Notes: generated by a model not told the origin, from the letters alone. DNA of 9,011 nt from Ruminococcaceae bacterium UBA6364 (GCA_002440045.1 DJRI01000121.1:1-9011); one strand, 5' to 3'. Shown: positions 1-6,665, counted from the stretch's first letter. A program made the numbers and translations.

Positions 1-4
1 ACCA

Positions 5-22
5 ATGTTTCCCGTGAAACAT
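5..22. promoter_or_regulatory. parS-like near-palindrome (site 1)
   Basis: The 16-mer TGTTTCCCGTGAAACA at 6-21, flanked by A and T to make an 18-nt near-palindrome, differs by one base from the classical ParB site TGTTTCACGTGAAACA. Its left half, with TTTCCC, instead resembles the Noc site ATTTCCCGGGAAAT as known from Bacillus. It could therefore be a degenerate parS site, a site for a ParB/Noc paralogue, or half of a transcript hairpin. The palindrome is seen directly; binding by any protein is inference. The window begins four bases upstream, so its left context is unknown. Confidence 0.4.
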
Positions 23-38
23 AATAACGGGAGTAATG

Positions 39-77
39 AAAAGGGCGATGTGTTTCCTGTGAAACATATCGCCTTTT
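39..77 (-). terminator. Bidirectional Rho-independent terminator downstream of recG
   Basis: Arms at 44-56 and 61-73 pair over 13 bp with a single G-T wobble and a 4-nt loop (57-60). The hairpin is flanked by AAAA at 39-42 and TTTT at 74-77, so the RNA ends in a short U run on either strand. It begins 26 nt past the recG stop and probably ends the minus-strand operon, and perhaps also a plus-strand transcript entering from the left. The U tracts are short, so efficiency may be moderate. The apical half of the stem is a parS-like palindrome, listed separately. Confidence 0.7.
51..66. promoter_or_regulatory. parS-like near-palindrome (site 2), inside terminator stem
   Basis: TGTTTCCTGTGAAACA differs from TGTTTCACGTGAAACA at the two central-left positions. 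It shares 15 of 16 bases with site 1, with a centre-to-centre distance of 45 bp. Because it makes up the top of the terminator stem, the palindrome may simply serve RNA folding. Two such similar 16-mers in 60 bp still suggest a repeated element. Confidence 0.35.
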
Positions 78-102
78 GTATTAAAGTATATCGGACTTTT
101 AA

Positions 103-2133
103 TCAGGTTTTAACAGAATTGAAAAGCCGCTCTGTCTCCTTCTTTAACGGCGCATTCTCTTCCGAAGAAAGCGTCGGGTCGGATGAAAGAATAAATTTAG
201 CGGTCTTTTGGGCTTCGTAAAGTATGCGCGTGTCGTTCATAAGGCTTGCGATGTGCATATCCGGAAGCCCGTGCTGGCGGTTTCCGAAAAAGTCACCCGG
301 CCCGCGAAGCTCCAGGTCGCGCTTTGCGATTAAAAAGCCGTCGCCCGTTTCGCAAAGAATTTTAAGACGCTCAAGCGCTTCTTCGTTTTGCGCGTCCGAA
401 AGAAGAATACACGTACTCTCGGCACTTCCTCTGCCTATTCTGCCGCGCAGCTGATGAAGCTGTGAAAGCCCGAAACGCTCCGCGTTTTCAATAAGCATAA
501 CGGTCGCGTTCGGAACATCTACGCCGACCTCTATTACAACGGTTGAAATAAGGCACTGAATTTCGCCCGAATAAAACCGCCGCATAACCTCGTCTTTTTC
601 TTTCGGCTTCATTGAGCCGTATAAAAGCCCGAGCCGATAGTCTGAAAAGTGTGTTGCTTTAAGCCAATCGTAATATTCGGTTGCAGGAATAAGGTCAGAC
701 GGCACGTCGCCCTCAGACACGAGCGGACAAACAATGTAGCACTGCCTGCCTGCGTCCATATTCTTTTTTAAAAAGTTGAATACCCTGTTGTGATAAGAGG
801 AATTGACTTTATAAGTTTTTATGGGTTTTCTGCCTTTCGGCAATTCGTCAAGCACCGAAACGTCAAGGTCGCCGTAAATAATCATGGCAAGCGTGCGCGG
901 TATCGGCGTTGCCGACATAACAAGAACATTCGGCGCGTTGCCTTTTGAAGCAAGCGCGGCGCGCTGTTCAACGCCGAAACGGTGCTGTTCGTCGGTTATG
1001 ACAAGCAAAAGATTTTTAAATTCAACGCCGTTTTGAAGAAGCGCGTGCGTACCGACGCAAACGTCGCATTCGCCGCTTTTTAACGCATCATATACTTCGC
1101 GTTTGGCTTTAGGCGTCATGGAGCCTGTAAGAAGCCTCACGTTAAGAGCCTCTTTAAAAAATGATTTCAGCGTGTTGTAATGCTGATTGGCAAGCACTTC
1201 GGTGGGTGCCATCAAAACGCTTTGGGCGCCGTTTTTTGCCGTTGTATAAATAAGCGCGGCGGCAACCGCCGTTTTGCCCGAGCCGACATCGCCCTGTAAA
1301 AGCCTGTTCATGGCTTTGCCCGAGCGCATATCAAAAAGCGCTTCGCTTACGGCGCGCCTTTGGGCGGCGGTGGGTTCAAACGGCAGAGTTTTATAAAACT
1401 CTTCGTCATAAGCCGTATCTATTTTTTCGGTGCGAATGTTACTGCCGAGGTTTTTCTCTGAAAGAAGCCCGAGCTGTAACAAAAGAAGCTCTTCAAAAAT
1501 AAGCCTCCGCCTTGCAAGCGCAAGCGCCTTTTCGCTTTCGGGGAAGTGAATATTTAAAAGCGCGTCATAAAGGGGCATTAGGCGGTATTTTTCAATAAGC
1601 CATTCGGGCAGAATTTCTTTAATATTGCCGTCGATTTCGCGCAAAGCAGTCTCAACAAAACGCTCAAGAGTTTTAGACGGCATTTTTGAAGAAGCCTTGT
1701 AAATAGGCCGTATGCGTTGTTTTTCGGGCTTTTCAATCCGCGGCGCAAGCATTGAAACTTCGCCGTTTTTATCGCGCGAGAGCTTTCCGAAAAACAGGTA
1801 TTCGCTGCCCTCTTTTAAAGTGTCGCTTATATATTTGTTGTTAAAAAACACAAGCGGAACATAACCGCTTCCGTCCGCAATAACGGTTTTAGAAAGCAGC
1901 CTGCCTCCGCTTATTTTAATATCGTGCACGCGGTCTAAAACCTCTGCCGAAAAGCAAAGATTTTCACCGACGGGTGCATCTTTTATTTTTGTGATTTTGC
2001 TCCAATCCTCGTAAGCACGCGGATAAAAGCGTAAAAGCGAGCCGACGGAGAAAATGCCGAGCTTTGAAAGTTCTTTTGAACGCGCTTCCCCTACGCCCTT
2101 CAAATATTTTACTCTTGTGTCGTATTCAACCAT
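103..2133 (-). CDS. recG: ATP-dependent DNA helicase RecG
   Basis: RecG is a superfamily 2 double-strand DNA translocase that remodels stalled replication forks and Holliday junctions in the cytoplasm. The 676-residue length is normal for the family. The N-terminal part carries the wedge/OB-fold region (about 55-145), with a helix-hairpin-helix-like KGVGEARSKEL at 12-22. The helicase core shows Walker A GDVGSGKT (281-288), the DEQH box (381-384), SATP (407-410) and motif VI QLRGRIGRG (561-569). The RecG-specific TRG region follows, with RDLELRGPGDFFGNRQHG at 605-622. All signature motifs are intact. The ATG lies 12 nt after the stop of the mutarotase gene with no clear Shine-Dalgarno sequence, so translation may depend on coupling. 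It is the last gene of a minus-strand operon with DnaD and a helicase loader, which suits a role in fork restart. The identification is firm; the link to its neighbours is inference. Confidence 0.98.
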   Translation of the reverse strand: MVEYDTRVKYLKGVGEARSKELSKLGIFSVGSLLRFYPRAYEDWSKITKIKDAPVGENLCFSAEVLDRVHDIKISGGRLLSKTVIADGSGYVPLVFFNNKYISDTLKEGSEYLFFGKLSRDKNGEVSMLAPRIEKPEKQRIRPIYKASSKMPSKTLERFVETALREIDGNIKEILPEWLIEKYRLMPLYDALLNIHFPESEKALALARRRLIFEELLLLQLGLLSEKNLGSNIRTEKIDTAYDEEFYKTLPFEPTAAQRRAVSEALFDMRSGKAMNRLLQGDVGSGKTAVAAALIYTTAKNGAQSVLMAPTEVLANQHYNTLKSFFKEALNVRLLTGSMTPKAKREVYDALKSGECDVCVGTHALLQNGVEFKNLLLVITDEQHRFGVEQRAALASKGNAPNVLVMSATPIPRTLAMIIYGDLDVSVLDELPKGRKPIKTYKVNSSYHNRVFNFLKKNMDAGRQCYIVCPLVSEGDVPSDLIPATEYYDWLKATHFSDYRLGLLYGSMKPKEKDEVMRRFYSGEIQCLISTVVIEVGVDVPNATVMLIENAERFGLSQLHQLRGRIGRGSAESTCILLSDAQNEEALERLKILCETGDGFLIAKRDLELRGPGDFFGNRQHGLPDMHIASLMNDTRILYEAQKTAKFILSSDPTLSSEENAPLKKETERLFNSVKT

Positions 2134-2145
2134 AGTAAAATTCTA

Positions 2146-2571
2146 TCAGTCGACAACTACGCCTTTTTTAAGAATGATATTGGCATAAAGCGCAGATTCG
2201 CTTGTTGCGATAACGGCATAAGCTTCTTTTGCTCTGTCATAAAAAGCAAATCTTTCAATTTCGCTCATGGGTGCAGAGCTGCCCGAAGCGTCGATAATAT
2301 CCCTGTATTCTTTCCAGATAACGGGCGTGGGGTCGCCATTTGTGGTTGCCATAAGCATAACGGGGCTTTCAACGTATGTGTCAAGCGGCATAAGCTTTAA
2401 AATAGCCTCCAAAAGCTCGGGCACGTTGTGACCGTCGCATCTTATAAGGCGCTTTGCGTTAGAAGCCGCCGGAAAATTGCCGTCGCCTATAACGATTTCG
2501 TCGCCGTGACCCATTTCGTCAAGTATTTTTAAAAGCTCCGGTGAGATAATGTTGGGTATGCCTTTAAGCAT
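2146..2571 (-). CDS. fucU: FucU/RbsD-family sugar mutarotase (L-fucose mutarotase-like)
   Basis: FucU enzymes interconvert the alpha and beta anomers of L-fucose (related RbsD acts on ribose) and form ring-shaped oligomers in the cytoplasm. The 141-residue protein matches the family end to end: MGHGDEI (20-26, with the conserved His22), DGNFPA (30-35), IRCDG (43-47), LPLDTYVESP-like MPLDTYVESP (61-70), RFAFYDRAK (107-115) and a C-terminal LYANIILKKG (128-137). From memory E. coli FucU has DAHFPA where this protein has DGNFPA, so one His is Asn, as I recall for animal FUOM. Start choice is supported by CGGAGG with GGAGG at 2579-2583, 7 nt from the ATG. This is the best ribosome site in the operon after that of the first gene. 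No fucose permease, isomerase, kinase or aldolase gene is visible, so the true sugar is uncertain and the location between a helicase loader gene and recG is odd. Confidence 0.88.
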   Translation of the reverse strand: MLKGIPNIISPELLKILDEMGHGDEIVIGDGNFPAASNAKRLIRCDGHNVPELLEAILKLMPLDTYVESPVMLMATTNGDPTPVIWKEYRDIIDASGSSAPMSEIERFAFYDRAKEAYAVIATSESALYANIILKKGVVVD

Positions 2572-2593
2572 AAAAATTCCTCCGTAAAATTAA

Positions 2594-3556
2594 TTATTTT
2601 TTTAATTGGCGAATATCCGAGCCTGTAAAGCTCACGATTTCAAAGGCGTTGAGCCTTGAAGCGACCTTTTGCCCGTAGCGCTCTTCAAGCTGAGAAAGCG
2701 AAAGCCCCGTGCAAATAATCATAGGCCGCCCGATAAGCTGGGATTCGTTTATAAGCTCATAAACAGCCGCCTTTGAAAACGGCGTTTCGTATTCGGAACC
2801 GAGGTCGTCGATTATTAAAAGCTCGCCGTCCGAAAGCTCCTCAGAAAGAGAGCCGTCGTCCCTGCCGAAATGCTCGTCCTGCATACGTTTTAAAAGCTTC
2901 CACGCGGTGTAATATAAGCAGTTGTGACCTTTTTCTGTAAGCTCATTCATAACGGCGAGGGCAAGGTGAGTTTTGCCGAGCCCCGTAGAGCCGCAGAAAA
3001 GAAGGCTCCCCGACGTGCGCGAAAAGCTGTCGGCAAAATTCTTTATGAGAGCCGCCGCCGCGCGCATATACTCACGCGGGGAATAGCCGAGTGCAGGGTC
3101 TTTTTTGTCGCTGTAAAAAGAAAGGTCAAACGTGTCGAACGTTGAAGAAGCAAGCAAAGGACTGCACGAAAGCTCGCTTGAAGCAATCTTTTTTAAAAGG
3201 CGCAAATGGCATTCGCAAAGCTTGCCGTCAAAAATGCCCGTGTCTTTACAAAGCGGGCAGCTGTAGTGCGGCTCGAGATAATCCTCGGGAAAGCCCGCGC
3301 TTTTAACAAGCAGACGGCGCTTTTCCTGCGCGGCAAGATTTTTTGCCGCAAGAGCCGAAATATCAGGGTTTTGACCCGAGCCGACACTTCTTACGGCGGC
3401 AAGCGCCGCGTCGCGTATTTCGTTTTCAAGCTCTTTTAACTCGGGGTGTTCCGAAATAAAATTCCGCCGTCTTAACGCGGCAAGCTCTTCGGCATTTTCG
3501 CGGCGTTTTTTAAGCTCGGCTTCGGCCTTTGAATAAACGGCTTCGGTAAATTTCAC
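2594..3556 (-). CDS. dnaI: DnaI/DnaC-like AAA+ replicative helicase loader
   Basis: This is a cytoplasmic AAA+ ATPase of the DnaC/DnaI/IstB group, which loads the replicative helicase onto DNA. The 320 residues are close to DnaI length. A helical, charged N-terminal region (1-90) is followed by a four-cysteine zinc-binding motif (Cys100, 103, 114, 116), as in DnaI. The ATPase core has Walker A GSTGLGKTH (189-197), Walker B LLIIDDLG (246-253), a sensor 1 region around IICTGLS (280-286) and a likely arginine finger at Arg301 in SRLNAF. The start is GTG and overlaps the TGA of the DnaD gene by 4 nt (GTGA), with GAGGG a short distance upstream, so translation is probably coupled to DnaD. No transposase lies next to it, which argues against IstB of an insertion sequence. 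Pairing with DnaD supports the helicase-loader reading. The chromosome-wide dnaI is not distinguishable from a second copy here. Confidence 0.9.
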   Translation of the reverse strand: MKFTEAVYSKAEAELKKRRENAEELAALRRRNFISEHPELKELENEIRDAALAAVRSVGSGQNPDISALAAKNLAAQEKRRLLVKSAGFPEDYLEPHYSCPLCKDTGIFDGKLCECHLRLLKKIASSELSCSPLLASSTFDTFDLSFYSDKKDPALGYSPREYMRAAAALIKNFADSFSRTSGSLLFCGSTGLGKTHLALAVMNELTEKGHNCLYYTAWKLLKRMQDEHFGRDDGSLSEELSDGELLIIDDLGSEYETPFSKAAVYELINESQLIGRPMIICTGLSLSQLEERYGQKVASRLNAFEIVSFTGSDIRQLKK

Positions 3557-4536
3557 GTCCTGTCACCCTCTTCTTTCATTTTTTTAAGCATTTGAAGCAC
3601 ACCGGATTTTCCGATGCTTTCGGTGTCGTAAGATTTTTTATATTCCTCGGGAATTGATTTTTTCTGCTTTTCTTTAACATCCTCGGGCGATTTTATGCCG
3701 GCTTTAAACCATTTTTTAAGAGCCTTGTCGGCAGAAGAGAAGCTTTTGCCCTCGTTTTTTAATGCGAGCAAAATCATTTCGGAAGAAAATTCCATCGTGA
3801 CAGCCCACTCGCGAAGATAGTCGGCTGTTTTGCCGGCGGGGCTTTTCGGCAAAAGCCCCAAATACGCGCGGACGTCGCCGTATACGGAGTTTATCACCGA
3901 CAGGTCTTTTAACTCGCGCGTTACATCATCCATAGATGATATTCCCTTTTTAGCCCACGCTTCGCCGCGGCGCTTAACTGCGTCCGGCGTCGGCAGACCG
4001 CTGTCTTTTTGATATTGCAAAAGCGTAATAATCATTTCGGGCGAAAAGCCGTAGTAATCGTATAAAAGCACAATAACAGCCTGCATTCTGTAGCCGTATG
4101 TGCCGAGAATAAGCTGTGCTTCGGCGTTTGTTGCGGCAAGCATTTCGTCCTGCGAAAGGCGGCGCGCAACCTCGCTTTGGGTCGGCAGTTTAACGACTGC
4201 GGGTTTTGCGGGCTTGGCTTTTTCTGCGGGAACAGAAACGGAAATATCCGCTGTTTTGAGATTTGAAACAGCTTCTTTTGCCTTTTCTTCGTTCTCTTCG
4301 CCGTCTTTTTTAATAACGCCGCGCTCCTCCCAAAAAAGAAGGCAGTCTTCTGCGTCCTGCTTTGAAAGTCCCGTGCAAAGAGCCACCTGCTCGGCGTCTT
4401 TAACGCCCTCGGGATTGCGGAAAATGAAAAGAAGAACCTTAAAGCTTGCCGCAGAGGCAAGCTTTAAATTTTTGTCGATTATTTCTGTCGGAACGGCAAC
4501 CGCGCCGCCCGCATATGTGCAAACTATTTTATACAT
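3553..4536 (-). CDS. dnaD: DnaD-domain primosome protein
   Basis: DnaD proteins remodel origin or fork DNA and help bring the helicase loader to it, in Firmicutes and their phages. The 327-residue protein starts with a winged-helix-like domain (about 12-78: VPTEIID, SFKVLLFIFRNPEG, LSKQDAEDCLLFWEERGVI). A charged, Lys/Glu/Pro-rich linker follows (79-118). Two DnaD C-terminal (DnaB_2/DDBH2) domains come next, at about 130-208 and 237-288. Each ends with the family's Trp-x-x-x-Gly-Ile pattern: EAWAKKGISSMDDV (192-205) and KKWFKAGIKSPEDV (274-287). The tail is basic. The ATG lies two bases after the TGA of the propeller gene and has no recognisable Shine-Dalgarno sequence, so it is probably read by translational coupling. 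Its own TGA overlaps the GTG of the loader gene. The tandem DDBH2 arrangement is seen in longer bacterial DnaD-like proteins. Family is sure; whether this is the sole DnaD of the cell is not. Confidence 0.9.
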   Translation of the reverse strand: MYKIVCTYAGGAVAVPTEIIDKNLKLASAASFKVLLFIFRNPEGVKDAEQVALCTGLSKQDAEDCLLFWEERGVIKKDGEENEEKAKEAVSNLKTADISVSVPAEKAKPAKPAVVKLPTQSEVARRLSQDEMLAATNAEAQLILGTYGYRMQAVIVLLYDYYGFSPEMIITLLQYQKDSGLPTPDAVKRRGEAWAKKGISSMDDVTRELKDLSVINSVYGDVRAYLGLLPKSPAGKTADYLREWAVTMEFSSEMILLALKNEGKSFSSADKALKKWFKAGIKSPEDVKEKQKKSIPEEYKKSYDTESIGKSGVLQMLKKMKEEGDRT

Positions 4537-4538
4537 AA

Positions 4539-6350
4539 TCAGTTGGGAAATTTAACGACCACGCCGACAGAGTTACCGCCGCCGTATTCCGAAATATTCT
4601 GAAGGTCAACGTCAGTTGAAACGGAGCGGCCCGCTATTACATAGCCGCCGTCAGCGCCGAGACAAACCGCAGAAGCCGCGTCGTCCTTTTTGCCGCCGAA
4701 GGAGCGCGCCCACAAAAGCTCGCAGCGCTTGTCAAAGCCCGCTATAACAATATCGTCGCCGCCGCGCGTTGTAACGCCTTTAAGGTCGCGCGTTGAAGAG
4801 TTTGTGTAGCCCACTGCGACTACTGTGCCGTCGGGCATTTCAACAAGGTCCTCAAAGCGCTCGGTGTTCTGCCCTCTGAAAGCGGAAGAACCGATAACCT
4901 CAAGCGCGGTGTTATATTTGATGATATATGCGTCGTATTCGCCCCTTGCGGAAAGGTCGCCCGAGAAGAAGCTTGAATTGTCCGACGAATCCGCGGAATT
5001 TGAACGGCCCGAAATGAACAGACTGCCGTCGGAGGACGCCATAATTGCGTTGAAGCTTTCAACGCCGCTGCCCGCAACGGGTGAAACGGAAACATATTTG
5101 CCGTCGGAAGAGAATTTAACAATGCCTGCGTCGGCTTTTCCTTTAGAAGTGAAAAGCTCGCCCGAATAAAAGCTGCCGACTGCATAAATATTGCCGTCCT
5201 TGCCGATTGCAACGTCGTTTAAAACGTCCTGATTTCCGCCTATAAAGTTTTTGAAAACAAGCTCGCCGGAGCTTGAATATTTTGCTATCGAGGCGCGCGA
5301 CTGAAGCTCTGCCCCGCCGAAGCCCTTTGCGTCGCGGTCGTTTGTGCCGACAGAGCCGACTGCGACAACGCCGCCGTCCGAAGTGACCGCAATGCCGTTG
5401 AACATATCAACGGTGCTTGTTCCGAATTTCTTTATCCAAAGCCTTTCGCCGTCAGAAGAGAATTTTGCAACGAAAGCGTCATAAAAGCCGTAGCCGTTTG
5501 TGCCCTCAACGTTTTTGCCGTAGCCCGCGGCATAGAAAGAGCCGTCCGAAGCGGGCGCAAGAGAAGTAACGACAAACACGCCGTTTGTGTTGCCCACAGC
5601 TTTTTCCCACACGATTTTGCCCGTAACATCTGTCTTTGCAAGCACGGTGTAGGGAGTGACAAGCGCCGAGTCTTTAAACTGCGAAAAGTTGCCGTCGGTC
5701 GAGTTTGTGACGTTTGCCGTTATATATGACTTGTCAGAAGTAAGAATAACGTCCGAAACATAGTCAACCTGCGTGCCGCCGCGCGTGTATTTCCACTCGG
5801 TTTTGGCAGGCTCAATGTCAGCGGTCGGGCCGACGGTTATGTCGATAATTGTCGTTATAACATTGCCGCTTTCGTCAACGCCCGTGTTGCCCTTGCCGTC
5901 GGTCACGACAATAGCCGTCGAGCCTATAACCTCGCCCGGTGCGCGCGACTCTTCGGGGCGGACTACCTTTGTTTCGTAAGACGTGTTGCCGTTTTCGTCG
6001 GTAACGGGAACTGTAATTACCATATCACGGTATTTGACGGTTGTAACGGGGTTGCCGTCTTTGTCGAGAACAGGGTTGCCGTCCTTGTCAAGCACGGTTA
6101 CGATTTCGGTTTCGGGAATGACCGTGACGGGCGTGCCGTCGGGGTTTGTAATCTCAACGCCGTTTTCGTCGGTAACGCGGACGGGCTTCGGCTTGCCTTT
6201 TGAAGCGACAAGCACCGCCGTAACCACTGCCGCGACAACAAGAATAACCGCCACGGGTATGATGATGTAAAGCAGCTTTTTCTGCTTGCTGCCGTCGTTT
6301 TTATTGTTTTTCTTTACGGCGTTTTCGCCGATATTTTTATTGTTTTCCAA
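4539..6350 (-). CDS. Membrane-anchored beta-propeller protein of unknown function
   Basis: I recognise the architecture but not a named family member. The 603 residues start with a short Lys/Asn-rich cytoplasmic segment (1-25) and a single hydrophobic helix (26-50) without a lipobox, predicting a signal-anchor protein with the bulk outside the cell. A low-complexity stalk (58-175) is rich in DENG, DKDGNPV and TDGKGN turns and includes an exact 8-residue duplication. From about 198 to the C-terminus I count seven degenerate blade repeats of the form 'DGG-VVAVG ... DAFVAKFSSDGERLWIKKFGG', resembling SBBP/delta-60-type beta-propeller repeats; the count of seven is mine by eye. No catalytic motif is visible. 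The start is TTG, supported by GGAGG at 6358-6362 with 7 nt spacing and by the promoter upstream. It is the first gene of an operon continuing into DnaD, loader, mutarotase and RecG. A role in binding a surface ligand or protein scaffold is only a guess. Confidence 0.85.
   Translation of the reverse strand: MENNKNIGENAVKKNNKNDGSKQKKLLYIIIPVAVILVVAAVVTAVLVASKGKPKPVRVTDENGVEITNPDGTPVTVIPETEIVTVLDKDGNPVLDKDGNPVTTVKYRDMVITVPVTDENGNTSYETKVVRPEESRAPGEVIGSTAIVVTDGKGNTGVDESGNVITTIIDITVGPTADIEPAKTEWKYTRGGTQVDYVSDVILTSDKSYITANVTNSTDGNFSQFKDSALVTPYTVLAKTDVTGKIVWEKAVGNTNGVFVVTSLAPASDGSFYAAGYGKNVEGTNGYGFYDAFVAKFSSDGERLWIKKFGTSTVDMFNGIAVTSDGGVVAVGSVGTNDRDAKGFGGAELQSRASIAKYSSSGELVFKNFIGGNQDVLNDVAIGKDGNIYAVGSFYSGELFTSKGKADAGIVKFSSDGKYVSVSPVAGSGVESFNAIMASSDGSLFISGRSNSADSSDNSSFFSGDLSARGEYDAYIIKYNTALEVIGSSAFRGQNTERFEDLVEMPDGTVVAVGYTNSSTRDLKGVTTRGGDDIVIAGFDKRCELLWARSFGGKKDDAASAVCLGADGGYVIAGRSVSTDVDLQNISEYGGGNSVGVVVKFPN
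6045..6092 (-). repeat. Tandem 24-bp repeat in the propeller stalk
   Basis: Two consecutive 24-bp units (6045-6068 and 6069-6092) match at 21 of 24 bases and encode LDKDGNPV twice (residues 87-102). The differences are all silent, so the amino acid repeat is conserved while the DNA has drifted. Related D-x-G-N/V turns before and after suggest that the stalk grew by small duplications. Confidence 0.85.
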
Positions 6351-6363
6351 AGGAGCACCTCCG

Positions 6364-6404
6364 AAGTATTTATGTATTTATAAACAGTGAATTTGCAAAT
6401 ACTT
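6364..6404 (-). other. Inverted repeat in the 5' leader of the propeller-led operon
   Basis: AAGTATTT at 6364-6371 pairs perfectly with AAATACTT at 6397-6404, leaving a 25-nt loop. In the minus-strand transcript this weak, AT-rich stem would end one base before the GGAGG region (6358-6363). It lies wholly within the predicted 5' leader and could serve as an operator or affect ribosome access. The complementarity is seen; function is unknown and chance is possible in such AT-rich DNA. Confidence 0.3.
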
Positions 6405-6418
6405 ATACATTATAAACT

Positions 6419-6447
6419 ATAATATCACAAGCCGCGCGATTTTTCAA
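6419..6447 (-). promoter_or_regulatory. Sigma-A-type promoter of the propeller-dnaD-dnaI-fucU-recG operon
   Basis: On the minus strand the -35 TTGAAA (6442-6447) and -10 TATTAT (6419-6424) are separated by exactly 17 nt. A TGN extended -10 element sits directly before the -10. Each hexamer has one mismatch from consensus or close to it. Transcription would start near 6412, giving a leader of about 60 nt to the TTG at 6350. No other equally good minus-strand promoter was seen between here and recG, so the operon may rely on it. Confidence 0.75.
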
Positions 6448-6548
6448 TCTCAAAATCTGCCTCGGCTTAAATTTCGCAAAAGTATATAAAAATGTATACC
6501 TGCAATTATGTAATATATATAATTTTTGCATTTTACTCAAAAAAACCA

Positions 6549-6577
6549 TTGAAAAGCGTTAGTTTATATGCTATTAT
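6549..6577 (+). promoter_or_regulatory. Sigma-A-type promoter of the EF-G-like gene
   Basis: TTGAAA (6549-6554), a 17-nt spacer and TATTAT (6572-6577), with a TGC extended -10 at 6569-6571, form a strong sigma-A promoter. The hexamers and spacing are identical to those of the divergent operon. Start of transcription is expected near 6584, about 80 nt before the TTG start. This rules out an ATG at 6492 as the translation start. Confidence 0.78.
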
Positions 6578-6631
6578 GACAAGGTACAGTAATTATCAGG
6601 CTCATAAGAAATTGAAATTACAAATATATAC

Positions 6632-6658
6632 AGCCGCACAAAAAACGGCTTTAGGAGG
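6632..6658 (+). promoter_or_regulatory. Leader hairpin and ribosome binding site that fix the EF-G-like start
   Basis: AGCCG (6632-6636) and CGGCT (6646-6650) form a 5-bp hairpin with a 9-nt loop. It ends two bases before a perfect AGGAGG at 6653-6658. The Shine-Dalgarno sequence is 7 nt from the TTG at 6666, which sets the start of the gene. The hairpin may hold the ribosome site open or tune it. The ribosome site is firm; a regulatory role for the hairpin is speculative. Confidence 0.7.
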
Positions 6659-6665
6659 AATCAGT

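Larger units (their letters stand above)
6351..6665. other. Divergent AT-rich intergenic region
   Basis: These 315 bases separate two divergently transcribed units and contain both promoters, both leaders and both ribosome sites. Apart from those listed elsewhere I see only a short inverted repeat, GTATA at 6482-6486 with TATAC at 6495-6499, between the promoters; it could be an operator but is too short to claim. No RNA gene, riboswitch or small coding region is supported. The plus-strand reading frame is open back to an ATG at 6492, but that lies upstream of the promoter and is not the gene start. Confidence 0.7.

Noticed and set aside
2572..2604. A7 run at the end of the helicase loader gene as a frameshift site into the mutarotase gene
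   Set aside because: The mutarotase lies in the +1 frame, which meets a TAA at once after the loader stop. The mutarotase also has its own strong ribosome site.
2594..3556. IstB transposition helper protein instead of a helicase loader
   Set aside because: No IstA transposase or terminal inverted repeats nearby; the four-Cys motif, the long N-terminal region and the DnaD partner fit DnaI.
4032..4460. Open frame of 142 codons on the same strand within the DnaD gene
   Set aside because: Another frame of a clearly conserved gene; its composition (Arg, Phe, Lys-rich low complexity) and lack of a ribosome site mark it as a shadow.
6492..6665. Possible 58-residue N-terminal extension of the EF-G-like protein from an ATG at 6492
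   Set aside because: The stretch contains the promoter (6549-6577) and encodes no EF-G homology. The TTG at 6666 has a perfect AGGAGG at 7 nt and gives a normal EF-G N-terminus.
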